This document shows positions 1 through 5,665 of a stretch of DNA of 6,778 bases, in pieces. Position 1 is the first letter of the stretch. Every line of letters starts with the position of its first letter. Under the pieces are notes generated by a model. The model worked only from the letters and a program-made list of their open reading frames with translations, was not told where the DNA came from and made no database searches. The DNA lies in the NCBI GenBank assembly GCA_031259875.1, contig JAIRKW010000093.1, positions 1 to 6,778 of the forward strand. Reading direction: 5' to 3'. This DNA is from Campylobacteraceae bacterium. Its GTDB lineage: Bacteria > Campylobacterota > Campylobacteria > Campylobacterales > Campylobacteraceae. The position numbers were made by a program, and so were the translations under genes.

Positions 1-537
1 AATGATGAAGAGTTGTCAAAAAAGATAAACTCCGCCATATTTCCAGGCATTCAAGGCGGTCCTTTGGAACATGTTATAGCTGCTAAAGCTGTAGGATTTG
101 GTGAAAATTTAAAACCAGAGTGGAAAGTTTACGCCAAACAAGTTAAGACAAACGCTAAAATTTTAGCAGATGTTTTATCTAAAGAGGGATTTGACGTAGT
201 AAGCGGCGGTACAGACAATCACTTGATACTGCTTAGCTTTCTAAATAGAGATTTCAGTGGAAAAGATGCCGACCATGCTTTAGAAACTGCCGGTATTACA
301 GTAAACAAAAACACTGTTCCTGGCGAAAACAGAAGTCCTTTTGTAACTTCAGGCATTAGAATAGGCTCTGCAGCTCTTACTTCAAGAGGCATGAAAGATA
401 AAGAATTTACATTTATAGCTCAAAAAATAGCCGAAGTGCTGAATAATATAAATGATACAAACATGCATGCAAAAATACGACAAGAAATTAAAGAGTTGTC
501 CTCTAAATTTATCATTTATGATAGACCTACATATTAA
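1..537 (+). CDS. glyA: Serine hydroxymethyltransferase, C-terminal part (5' end outside window)
   Basis: This is the C-terminal 178 codons of SHMT, the cytosolic PLP enzyme that interconverts serine and glycine while loading one-carbon units onto tetrahydrofolate. The frame is open from base 1, so the gene continues left; the TTG at 13 is an internal codon and not a start. Visible family motifs are INSAIFPGIQGGPLEHV, VVSGGTDNHL, ITVNKNTVPGE and SPFVTSGIRIGSAA; the last contains the conserved arginine that binds the substrate carboxylate. By comparison with the E. coli protein the window begins near residue 243 of about 415, so the PLP-binding lysine lies outside it. The stop TAA at 535-537 is 12 bases before the SPOR gene, which suggests co-transcription. 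The product assignment is secure; the N-terminal half is unseen. Confidence 0.96.
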   Translation, partial: NDEELSKKINSAIFPGIQGGPLEHVIAAKAVGFGENLKPEWKVYAKQVKTNAKILADVLSKEGFDVVSGGTDNHLILLSFLNRDFSGKDADHALETAGITVNKNTVPGENRSPFVTSGIRIGSAALTSRGMKDKEFTFIAQKIAEVLNNINDTNMHAKIRQEIKELSSKFIIYDRPTY

Positions 538-549
538 AAAGGATAAAAG

Positions 550-1188
550 ATGGAAGAGCACGAGTTAAGCGATATTTTACTAGAACAGGTAAGTTCTAAA
601 AACAGTACTGTAGTAAAGGTGAAAAGGTTGATTATTATCGCTGTACTTTTAATACTCCTGTTTATTGTAGTATTGTTGATAATGAAATTTATTAACAAAA
701 GTGATGAACAACCTCAAAATAAGTTAACTCAAACAATGCTTGAGGAAAGCGCAAATATTCCAAATACTGCCATCGTACCGCTTATAGAAGAGACTGGACA
801 GCCTAAGATTATAGAGGATAGCAATGTATCGCCTCAAATTATTGAAATAGACGAACCCGAGCAACAAACGTCCAAACCGCCGATAATAGAGATTGAACAG
901 CCTCAAGCAACTCCTATTGTACCGCCAAAACAAAATATAGTGCAAGGCAGCGTCAAAAGCGGCTGGTACATACAGGTAAGCTCTGCGTCAAAGACGCCTG
1001 CAAAAAGCTTCTTGGATAATATTGCAAAAAAAGGCTACTCACACAGCCAATATAAAACAACTGTTAATGCAAGGCAGGTAACAAAAGTTTTAATAGGTCC
1101 GTATGCTTCCGATAAAGCCGCAAGAGATGCGCTTTCAGATATCAAAAGCAATATCAATAAAGACGCATTTGTCTATCAAGTTAAATAA
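550..1188 (+). CDS. Single-pass membrane protein with C-terminal SPOR domain
   Basis: A 212-residue bitopic envelope protein. Residues 1-25 are a short charged cytoplasmic tail, 27-48 form one strongly hydrophobic helix (LIIIAVLLILLFIVVLLIM), 50-136 are an acidic, proline-rich periplasmic linker, and about 137-212 fit a SPOR domain (GWYIQVSSASK, VLIGPYASDKAAR, near-terminal FVYQVK). SPOR domains bind denuded peptidoglycan glycans, often at the division site, so a role in cell-wall or septum biology is inferred. The linker repeats a P-x-I-I-E-[ID] unit three times (residues 85-90, 95-100, 110-115). The ATG at 550 is supported by AAAAGGAT just upstream. The gene follows glyA by 12 bases and is followed by a terminator-like hairpin, so it may end the glyA transcript. 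In C. jejuni a DUF1882 gene lies between glyA and the SPOR gene; it is absent here. Confidence 0.9.
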   Translation: MEEHELSDILLEQVSSKNSTVVKVKRLIIIAVLLILLFIVVLLIMKFINKSDEQPQNKLTQTMLEESANIPNTAIVPLIEETGQPKIIEDSNVSPQIIEIDEPEQQTSKPPIIEIEQPQATPIVPPKQNIVQGSVKSGWYIQVSSASKTPAKSFLDNIAKKGYSHSQYKTTVNARQVTKVLIGPYASDKAARDALSDIKSNINKDAFVYQVK

Positions 1189-1192
1189 TATT

Positions 1193-1217
1193 AAGGTCGG
1201 TTTAAACCGACTTTTTT
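1193..1217 (+). terminator. Intrinsic-terminator-like hairpin between the SPOR gene and aroE
   Basis: GTCGGTTTAAACCGAC (1196-1211) is a perfect 16-base palindrome. It folds as GTCGG/CCGAC with a TTTAAA loop, is lengthened by A-U and G-U pairs from 1193-1195 with 1212-1214, and is followed by TTTTTT (1212-1217). It starts 4 bases after the SPOR stop codon and ends 6 bases before the aroE ATG. It therefore probably ends or attenuates the glyA-SPOR transcript and also sits where aroE translation signals would lie. The structure is read directly; its activity is inferred. Confidence 0.75.
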
Positions 1218-1223
1218 AAAGCT

Positions 1224-2018
1224 ATGAAAAAATTTTGCGTCATCGGAAACCCAATAGAACACTCCATTTCTCCCATTATGCACAATGCCGCATACAAAGC
1301 TTTCAAAATAAAAGCTGTTTATGAAAAAATGCTGCTCATAGATAAAGGGCAGTTAAGAGAGAGATTTTTTGAAGCAAATCTTGACGGAGCAAATATAACC
1401 GTACCGCATAAAGAAACGGCATTTAACATATGCGATGAAATAGATACCATGGCAGTTCAAATAGAGGCAGTAAATACGATAGTTAAAAAAGATAATAAGC
1501 TAATCGGCTTCAACACAGACGCAACAGGATTTTTTGAGGCAATAAGAGAGTTTGGCAAAATAGAAAACGCGCTTGTATTAGGAGCCGGCGGTGCAGCAAA
1601 AGCTATCGCATTTATCTTAAGACAAAATAACATTGAATCGGTCATTCTCAATAGAAGCTCTGAGAGATTGGTTTTCTTTAACCAAAAAGGTTTTGAAAGT
1701 GTCTCATGGGAAAATTTTGTACCAAAAAAATATGACCTTATTATCAATACAACATCTGCAGGCTTAAAAGACAATGCTCTGCCAGCACCAATAAATATAC
1801 TAAATCAAACACTCAAAAACGCACAGTTTGGATTTGACGCTATTTACAATAAAAAGACGCCCTTTTTAAAACTTTGTGATGAATTTAGATTAAAATATAA
1901 AGACGGTTTAGATATGCTTTTATATCAAGCTGTTTTCGCATTCAATCTCTTTTTTGACAACGCTTATGACGAAGCAAAAATTGCTCAAGCGATGAGAGAA
2001 ATCCTGCCCAATCAATAA
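1224..2018 (+). CDS. aroE: Shikimate dehydrogenase (NADP+)
   Basis: A complete 264-residue shikimate dehydrogenase, usual length for the AroE family. It catalyses NADPH-dependent reduction of 3-dehydroshikimate to shikimate in chorismate and aromatic amino-acid synthesis, in the cytosol. The N-terminal substrate-binding half has GNPIEHSISP (Ser14 and Ser16), NITVPHKE with catalytic Lys63, Asn84, and NTDATGF with catalytic Asp99. The Rossmann half has VLGAGGAAKA (119-127), NRSSER (143-148; Arg144 expected to contact the NADP 2'-phosphate) and NTTSAG (175-180). The C-terminal DGLDMLLYQA holds substrate-binding Gln235. All key residues are present. The ATG at 1224 begins the conserved MKKFCVIGNP, but no Shine-Dalgarno sequence precedes it; a hairpin and T-run occupy that space. 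It is followed by a decayed region and then the convergent recR. Confidence 0.97.
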   Translation: MKKFCVIGNPIEHSISPIMHNAAYKAFKIKAVYEKMLLIDKGQLRERFFEANLDGANITVPHKETAFNICDEIDTMAVQIEAVNTIVKKDNKLIGFNTDATGFFEAIREFGKIENALVLGAGGAAKAIAFILRQNNIESVILNRSSERLVFFNQKGFESVSWENFVPKKYDLIINTTSAGLKDNALPAPINILNQTLKNAQFGFDAIYNKKTPFLKLCDEFRLKYKDGLDMLLYQAVFAFNLFFDNAYDEAKIAQAMREILPNQ

Positions 2019-2024
2019 CTATTT

Positions 2025-2222
2025 TTACACTCTGATCCCATAAATAATACCCATATTATCTTGTAACAGGACAAAATTGGTTCGTTCACATAAATTGCTC
2101 ATTTTTACAAGCCGACAATAAACAATTTTACGGTCTGACTTTTGAAAATTATACTTACTGCTGCCCTGCTCTATCAAAATATAATATTTATCCTGCAAGA
2201 TATATATTATGACAGCCATCAT
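2025..2222 (-). CDS. Doubtful small ORF, 65 residues
   Basis: An open minus-strand frame converging on aroE; its stop at 2025-2027 is only 6 bases past the aroE stop. From the double ATG at 2222 it would encode 65 residues beginning MMAVIIYILQDKYYILIEQG. The frame can be extended to a TTG at 2291 (88 residues). I do not recognise the product, there is no clear ribosome-binding site, and codons ending in G (CAG, GAG, TTG, AAG) are more frequent than in nearby genes. The opposite strand of the same DNA also gives a protein-like reading, so this may be a shadow of a decayed plus-strand gene. Confidence 0.15.
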   Translation of the reverse strand: MMAVIIYILQDKYYILIEQGSSKYNFQKSDRKIVYCRLVKMSNLCERTNFVLLQDNMGIIYGIRV

Positions 2223-2594
2223 TGCGCCAAATTTCTTAAGGAAAGAAAAATCACTCGGTGAGCCATTTTTAAAAAATAATTTTATTAACAAATTTAAAAA
2301 ACATACTATTTATACTTTATCCGACAATAAGCGCTTATACAAATTTCAAATAGAATAATAATGGCATCTTTTAAACAATCTCTCTTTGTACTTAATCGAA
2401 TCTTTTGAAAATTTGGCAATACTTCCTTTTTGCTTATCGTTCCATCTAAACTTGTAAACAAAATCAAATATGCCTACAGCCGTAATATTTATTTTCTGCC
2501 CGACAATAACCACAATAAAGATAAATTCTATTATTTTCGTTGCTGCGCTTCAATGTTCAATAAAACCACAAAGCGTTACAGAAGCTTTCTATAA
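2048..2594 (+). pseudogene. Possible decayed plus-strand gene(s), unrecognised family
   Basis: Three consecutive plus-strand pieces read like protein but are broken. Piece 1 (2048-2212) has no start codon, contains VTGQNWFVHINCSFL and ADNKQFYGLTFENYTYCC, and ends at TGA. Piece 2 (2209-2358) starts at an ATG overlapping that TGA (ATGA), contains KKHTIYTLSDNKRLYKF, and ends in TAATAA. Piece 3 (2361-2594) starts at the ATG of TAATG, has an in-frame TGA at 2406, and contains NIYFLPDNNHNKDKF and FRCCASMF. Each piece has a [FI]xxLxDN-like segment, and pieces 1 and 3 each have a CC pair 13-14 residues after the DN. A further broken frame (2470-2739) has one internal TAA at 2653. The lesions suggest frameshifts and nonsense changes in one or more genes. 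The shared motifs could be coincidental, since each spans a copy of the same 10-mer. Confidence 0.25.
2112..2509 (+). repeat. Three dispersed exact copies of CCGACAATAA
   Basis: The 10-mer occurs at 2112-2121, 2321-2330 and 2500-2509, spaced 209 and 179 bases apart, all in the same orientation within the region that lacks intact genes. Flanking bases do not extend the identity. It is not palindromic. The copies could be leftovers of repeated coding units (in the plus frames used above each encodes a xDN tripeptide) or binding sites. Confidence 0.5.
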
Positions 2595-2758
2595 GATAAA
2601 AACTACTATTTTTGCAATTAGCATAAGTCTGATTTTGCAAGAACTGAGCAAATAAAATCTTACTCGTAACATTATTGCAAAATACAAAGCATCTTGTAGG
2701 ATAAAATATTTTAAAAAAGCAGATTCAAAACACTATTAATATCAAGCAAAAAAATATT

Positions 2759-3319
2759 TTATATTTTTATCCTGTCTTTTAACGCTTTAGCCAAAGAGAG
2801 CATATCCACATTTTCAAGTTGTACGCCAGTAGGAACGCCTTGCGCGATTTTTGTAAAACTTAAACTTAAATCTTTAAGCTTATCTTCTATAAATAATATC
2901 ATTGCATCGCTTGCCAAGGATGGCGTAAAAGCAAATATTACCTCTTTTGCCTCAGCTTCGTGTATAATATTTTTTAATTTTTCTATCTTTTCCAAGTCAT
3001 CAAAAACAAAATAACGACCTAAAAACAGTCCGTTTTCTTCAAGAGTAAATATATCTTTCGCGTTTTCTATTACACAAAGTTGTCCATTATTTCGCACCTC
3101 ATCCAGACAAATTTCACAAATCTCGTGTTCGCTTACCCCGCCGCATTTCTCACATCGTCTGATATACTGTACAGCATCTTCAATAGCATGAGCAAGTCTC
3201 ATAGCGCTGAATGTATCAGAAAGCGTCAGATAGTATGCAAAACGCAAAGCCGATTTTTTACCTACAGTAGGCAGACTCATCAGAGCTTCTACTAAACGGT
3301 TAAATTTTTGAAGTTTCAT
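2759..3319 (-). CDS. recR: Recombination mediator protein RecR
   Basis: A 186-residue RecR, part of the RecFOR pathway that loads RecA onto single-stranded DNA during gap repair. Order of parts: N-terminal helix-hairpin-helix with LPTVGKKSALRFAYYL (16-31), a C4 zinc finger C56-x2-C59 ... C68-x2-C71, a TOPRIM domain from about residue 80 (VIENAKDIF, Glu85), and the C-terminal IAQGVPTGVQLENVDMLSLA typical of RecR. It is shorter than the roughly 200-residue RecR of E. coli or Bacillus: the GG-x-SPLDGIGP segment usual after GRYxV is missing, and GRYFVFDDLEKIEKL follows instead. Campylobacter RecR has, as I recall, the same shortening. The ATG at 3319 lies 25 bases after the racS stop; an AGG 14 bases upstream is poorly placed as a Shine-Dalgarno. 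Probably the last gene of the racRS operon. Confidence 0.95.
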   Translation of the reverse strand: MKLQKFNRLVEALMSLPTVGKKSALRFAYYLTLSDTFSAMRLAHAIEDAVQYIRRCEKCGGVSEHEICEICLDEVRNNGQLCVIENAKDIFTLEENGLFLGRYFVFDDLEKIEKLKNIIHEAEAKEVIFAFTPSLASDAMILFIEDKLKDLSLSFTKIAQGVPTGVQLENVDMLSLAKALKDRIKI

Positions 3320-3344
3320 AAGCCAAAGTTTAACCTAATTTATT

Positions 3345-4556
3345 TTAAGACGTGATAAGATTAATATAGAAACAGTGATATCCGTTTTTGTACTTATAAT
3401 TCAATGTCAATCCGTGAAGAGTTAGGATATTTTCCGCGATATACAACCCAAGTCCCATTTTCATACGTACTCTGACCGCATCATCAGAAGAGATAAACGG
3501 CTTTTTGTAGTCAGTTATCGGTTTATCTAAAGGCTTACCTTTGTTGGCAAAAAGAAGCACATTTTTCTTTAAGGAAATTGCAACACAGCCGTTACTGCTG
3601 TATTTTATAGCATTATCTATAAGATTTTTAAATGCAAGTGCCATAGAATCCAAATCGACATTAATATAGATACTTTTTTTAGGAAACTTTTTGGCAACTC
3701 TTTTATCTAACTGCTCTGGCTCAAGCATTAGAAAATCAAAAGAGAGACTAAGTATTTTTTGCAAAGAATGTTTTTGCTTCTCAAACATATAGTTTTGTGT
3801 GATAAGCTGTTCTGTTTTAGCAAACTCGCCGATAAGCGTTTCAAGGCGTCGAAAGATTTTAATAAGACGTTCTTTGTTTAAATGGTTCTCCACCATTTCA
3901 GCTACAATGCGCCCTTTGCCTATTGGAGTTTTCAACTCATGCATAATAGCGCGCAGGAAAAGGGTACGCGCATTATATATATCGGCAATATTTTTGACAG
4001 TTTCATCAAACTTTTTCAAAAGTTCGTCTTGTTCATTTGCAGATACGATTTCACTATTTATGCCGCCATCAGCTAACTTTTTAATTGCTTTTCCAAACTT
4101 GTCAATAGACTTAATGTTCTTCATTGTAAACAGATAAAGCCCCGCCAAAAATATGAAAGCAATTAGAAAAAACGCTAAATAGATGCTGTTCGTAAAACCA
4201 TTTTGCTTTATTTCAAAAAGTATAACACTGTCTTTATCGGTAAGTTGTATGTAGTAAGCGCCTTTATGCAGGATAATGACAAAATTGCCAAAAACACTGT
4301 TTTGTATGACACTGCCCTCTTTTAAGACAATCTCTTTTTGACCATTATCTACTTCGAGAAGCCCTAAATTTTTAAGACAGTTCTTAATATCGGCAAGCAT
4401 ACTGTTTTGACAAAACGCTGATAAATAAATATTTTGAAATTTTTGCGCATTAAGTTTATTGTTATACATATAAAAAAACGCGCCGTAAAGAAGTAAAATA
4501 GAAAAACTAAAGGCAAACGCAATGTTTGCCTTAGTTTTTAAAGAACAATGTCTCAT
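3345..4556 (-). CDS. racS: Sensor histidine kinase, RacS/ArsS type
   Basis: A 403-residue inner-membrane sensor kinase partnered with the adjacent regulator. TM1 spans about 12-31 and TM2 about 124-145, bracketing a periplasmic sensor segment of about 90 residues (33-123) with two cysteines, Cys49 and Cys60. A HAMP-like linker follows (147-190), then the dimerisation/phosphoacceptor helix FLRAIMHELKTPIGKGR with His206. The ATPase domain shows the N box NLIDNAIKYS (311-320) and the G2 box MGLGLYIAENILTLHG (367-382). The G1 box is atypical: FANKGKPL where a D-x-G-x-G is usual; KKPF (351-354) serves as F box. Its ATG overlaps the racR stop as ATGA, so translation is likely coupled; AGG abuts that ATG. 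The Rac name rests on synteny with dnaJ/recR in C. jejuni plus similarity; H. pylori ArsS belongs to the same broad family. The signal sensed cannot be read from sequence. Confidence 0.88.
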   Translation of the reverse strand: MRHCSLKTKANIAFAFSFSILLLYGAFFYMYNNKLNAQKFQNIYLSAFCQNSMLADIKNCLKNLGLLEVDNGQKEIVLKEGSVIQNSVFGNFVIILHKGAYYIQLTDKDSVILFEIKQNGFTNSIYLAFFLIAFIFLAGLYLFTMKNIKSIDKFGKAIKKLADGGINSEIVSANEQDELLKKFDETVKNIADIYNARTLFLRAIMHELKTPIGKGRIVAEMVENHLNKERLIKIFRRLETLIGEFAKTEQLITQNYMFEKQKHSLQKILSLSFDFLMLEPEQLDKRVAKKFPKKSIYINVDLDSMALAFKNLIDNAIKYSSNGCVAISLKKNVLLFANKGKPLDKPITDYKKPFISSDDAVRVRMKMGLGLYIAENILTLHGLTLNYKYKNGYHCFYINLITS

Positions 4557-5230
4557 CCTATCAATTTATAACCAATACCTCTTACGGAGTGTATATATTT
4601 AGGAGATTTTGAACTGTCACCTATTTTCGTTCTGATTCTGCCTATAATAACATCCAAGCTCTTACCGCCTTTGTCCTTTATAGAGCGACAGTTATATACA
4701 AGCTGCTCGCGTGAGAGCGAAAAACTGTGCTGCTGGATAAGGCAAGAGAGTATCTCATACTCTGCTGGAGTAAGTACAAGCGGTTTATCTTCAAGGAATA
4801 TCTGATGTCTTTTCTCGTCTACTCTAAACTTTGAGTCTTCAACAGGAGCCTCTTCAATTCCTGTTATAACCTTCTTGTATCTTCTGATAAGACTTACGAT
4901 TCTTGCGTACATCTCTTGCGGATCATACGGTTTAGCTAAATAATCATCAGCACCTATTTGAAGACCTATAACTCTATCTGACAATTCACCTCTTGCGGAT
5001 GATATAATGATAGGAATATTATACTTTGTAGCAATTTCCCTGCATACATCAAGTCCGTCAATGCCGGGCAATGTCAAATCTAAAATCAATAAGTCATAAT
5101 TCTTGATTCCTGCACTTAATCCAAGATACGGATCTTCGTAATTTGTAATTTTGATATTGTATCTTGATAAATACTCACTCAATATCTGAGCAAACTCGAT
5201 ATCGTCTTCGATCATCAAAACGTTAATCAT
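4553..5230 (-). CDS. racR: OmpR-family response regulator, RacR type
   Basis: A 225-residue DNA-binding response regulator. The receiver domain (1-118) has the acidic pair Glu8/Asp9/Asp10, phosphoacceptor Asp51 in LLILDLTLPGIDG, Ser78 in IIISSARGE and Lys100 in DDYLAKPYDP. A winged-helix effector domain (about 130-225) has LTPAEYEILSCLIQ and ends RGIGYKLIG. I place the start at the ATG at 5230 (MINVLMIEDD), not the in-frame TTG at 5260: the ATG begins at the canonical receiver N-terminus and is preceded by AAGGA with a 6-base spacer. It is the first gene of the likely racR-racS-recR operon, divergent from dnaJ. Phosphorylation by the adjacent kinase is inferred from pairing; autoregulation through the inverted repeat at its transcription start is possible but unproven. 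In C. jejuni RacR is linked to temperature-dependent growth and colonisation. Confidence 0.93.
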   Translation of the reverse strand: MINVLMIEDDIEFAQILSEYLSRYNIKITNYEDPYLGLSAGIKNYDLLILDLTLPGIDGLDVCREIATKYNIPIIISSARGELSDRVIGLQIGADDYLAKPYDPQEMYARIVSLIRRYKKVITGIEEAPVEDSKFRVDEKRHQIFLEDKPLVLTPAEYEILSCLIQQHSFSLSREQLVYNCRSIKDKGGKSLDVIIGRIRTKIGDSSKSPKYIHSVRGIGYKLIG

Positions 5231-5236
5231 AGCTGT

Positions 5237-5241
5237 TCCTT
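5237..5241 (-). promoter_or_regulatory. Ribosome-binding site deciding the racR start
   Basis: Reads AAGGA on the minus strand with 6 bases before the ATG at 5230. It supports that ATG over the upstream in-frame TTG at 5260. Confidence 0.75.
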
Positions 5242-5264
5242 GCGTTGAAATTTTTTGCAAATAA

Positions 5265-5278
5265 AAGGTTAAAACCTT
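5265..5278. promoter_or_regulatory. Inverted repeat AAGGTT-AA-AACCTT in the racR leader, possible operator
   Basis: Two perfect 6-base arms (5265-5270 and 5273-5278) separated by two bases. The repeat lies just downstream of the predicted racR -10 box, about where transcription should begin, and 35-48 bases upstream of the racR ATG. It could be a regulator-binding site or a small hairpin at the 5' end of the racR mRNA. The repeat is read directly; its function is inferred. Confidence 0.45.
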
Positions 5279-5285
5279 ATTTGCT

Positions 5286-5294
5286 ATTATAACA
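5286..5294 (-). promoter_or_regulatory. Predicted racRS-recR promoter, extended -10
   Basis: On the minus strand TGTTATAAT gives a consensus TATAAT (5291-5286) with an upstream TG. No good -35 box is seen at 17 bases; the upstream DNA is AT-rich, as is usual for sigma-70 promoters of Campylobacterota. Transcription would start near 5279, giving a leader of about 50 bases. TTGTTA occurs twice 25 bases apart (5295-5290 and 5320-5315), the nearer copy overlapping the -10 box. Confidence 0.6.
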
Positions 5295-5413
5295 AATATT
5301 TTCTGACATTATTCTAACAAAAATTTATTTTTTATTGCAATTATCATAAGTTTTCATAGTTTTCAATGTTAATTTATCGAATACTTAAAGATAATTTAAA
5401 ACATTTTCTATAT

Positions 5414-5449
5414 AAAACTGCCCTTGAATTGGGTATTGCAACAGTTTTT
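5414..5449. repeat. Inverted repeat with inner stem, terminator-like
   Basis: AAAACTG (5414-5420) pairs with CAGTTTT (5442-5448). Inside, CCC (5421-5423) can stack directly on this stem and pair with GGG (5431-5433), leaving a bulge at 5434-5441. On the plus strand a TTTTT run (5445-5449) closes the structure. It could be an intrinsic terminator or part of a small RNA, although no gene obviously feeds into it. Confidence 0.4.
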
Positions 5450-5453
5450 AACC

Positions 5454-5485
5454 AATAAAAATATTCCTTTTTGAGAATTTTTATT
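5454..5485. repeat. AT-only inverted repeat
   Basis: AATAAAAATATTC (5454-5466) pairs with GAATTTTTATT (5475-5485) across an 8-base loop, with a two-base TA bulge in the left arm. It directly follows the previous inverted repeat. An 11-bp stem of nearly pure A-T may be a compositional accident. Confidence 0.3.
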
Positions 5486-5527
5486 AAATACTATTTTTTT
5501 TACTAAATTAAATAATTTATTGCTTGC

Positions 5528-5562
5528 AAAATTGTTTCGCATATTCGCAAATTTACAATTTT
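5528..5562. repeat. Perfect 8-bp inverted repeat enclosing a TTCGCA direct repeat
   Basis: AAAATTGT (5528-5535) and ACAATTTT (5555-5562) are exact inverse complements with 19 bases between. Inside, TTCGCA occurs twice, 8 bases apart (5536-5541 and 5544-5549). Possible operator or RNA hairpin. Confidence 0.35.
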
Positions 5563-5565
5563 CTT

Positions 5566-5575
5566 AGCTGCAGCT
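5566..5575. repeat. Perfect 10-bp palindrome AGCTGCAGCT
   Basis: A G+C-rich perfect palindrome in otherwise very AT-rich DNA, 3 bases beyond the preceding inverted repeat and about 90 bases upstream of the predicted dnaJ -10 box. Candidate protein-binding site; a chance occurrence cannot be excluded. Confidence 0.3.
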
Positions 5576-5665
5576 TAAAGAAGAACTCCGCAAACGCCAA
5601 AATCTGCAATTTCATGCCAACACTACTTTAAACATCTCAATATTACTAACTATTAAACTTATTTT

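Larger units (their letters stand above)
2019..2758. other. 740-bp intergenic region with no convincing intact gene; probable gene remnants
   Basis: This AT-rich stretch separates convergent aroE and recR. I see no RNA gene and no GC-containing terminator hairpin for either flanking gene. Short open frames on both strands look protein-like but are interrupted, lack ribosome-binding sites or lack starts. Three exact copies of CCGACAATAA are spread across it. The simplest reading is decayed coding DNA, more probably plus-strand because the third-position A/T preference there resembles the neighbouring genes, but the strand is not settled. Confidence 0.6.

Noticed and set aside
2346..2549. Minus-strand open frame of 67 codons containing DFVYKFRWNDKQKG
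   Set aside because: It has no ATG near its beginning, only a GTG at 2513 without a ribosome-binding site, and it is antisense to an equally plausible plus frame. Mentioned only within the decayed-region finding.
2470..2655. Plus-strand 61-residue ORF starting MPTAVIFIFCPTIT
   Set aside because: No ribosome-binding site, low-complexity hydrophobic composition, and it overlaps another protein-like plus frame; treated as part of the decayed region.
3799..4137. Plus-strand 112-residue ORF opposite racS
   Set aside because: It is antisense to the kinase core containing the conserved His206 helix; no ribosome-binding site or family signal.
5231..5260. N-terminal extension of racR to the TTG at 5260
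   Set aside because: It would add 10 residues ahead of the canonical receiver start, and the AAGGA ribosome-binding site points to the ATG at 5230.
5421..5441. CCTTGAATTGGG as a possible HspR (HAIR) or HrcA (CIRCE) site upstream of dnaJ
   Set aside because: Neither CTTGAGT-N7-ACTCAAG nor TTAGCACTC-N9-GAGTGCTAA is matched, and it is over 200 bases from the dnaJ promoter.
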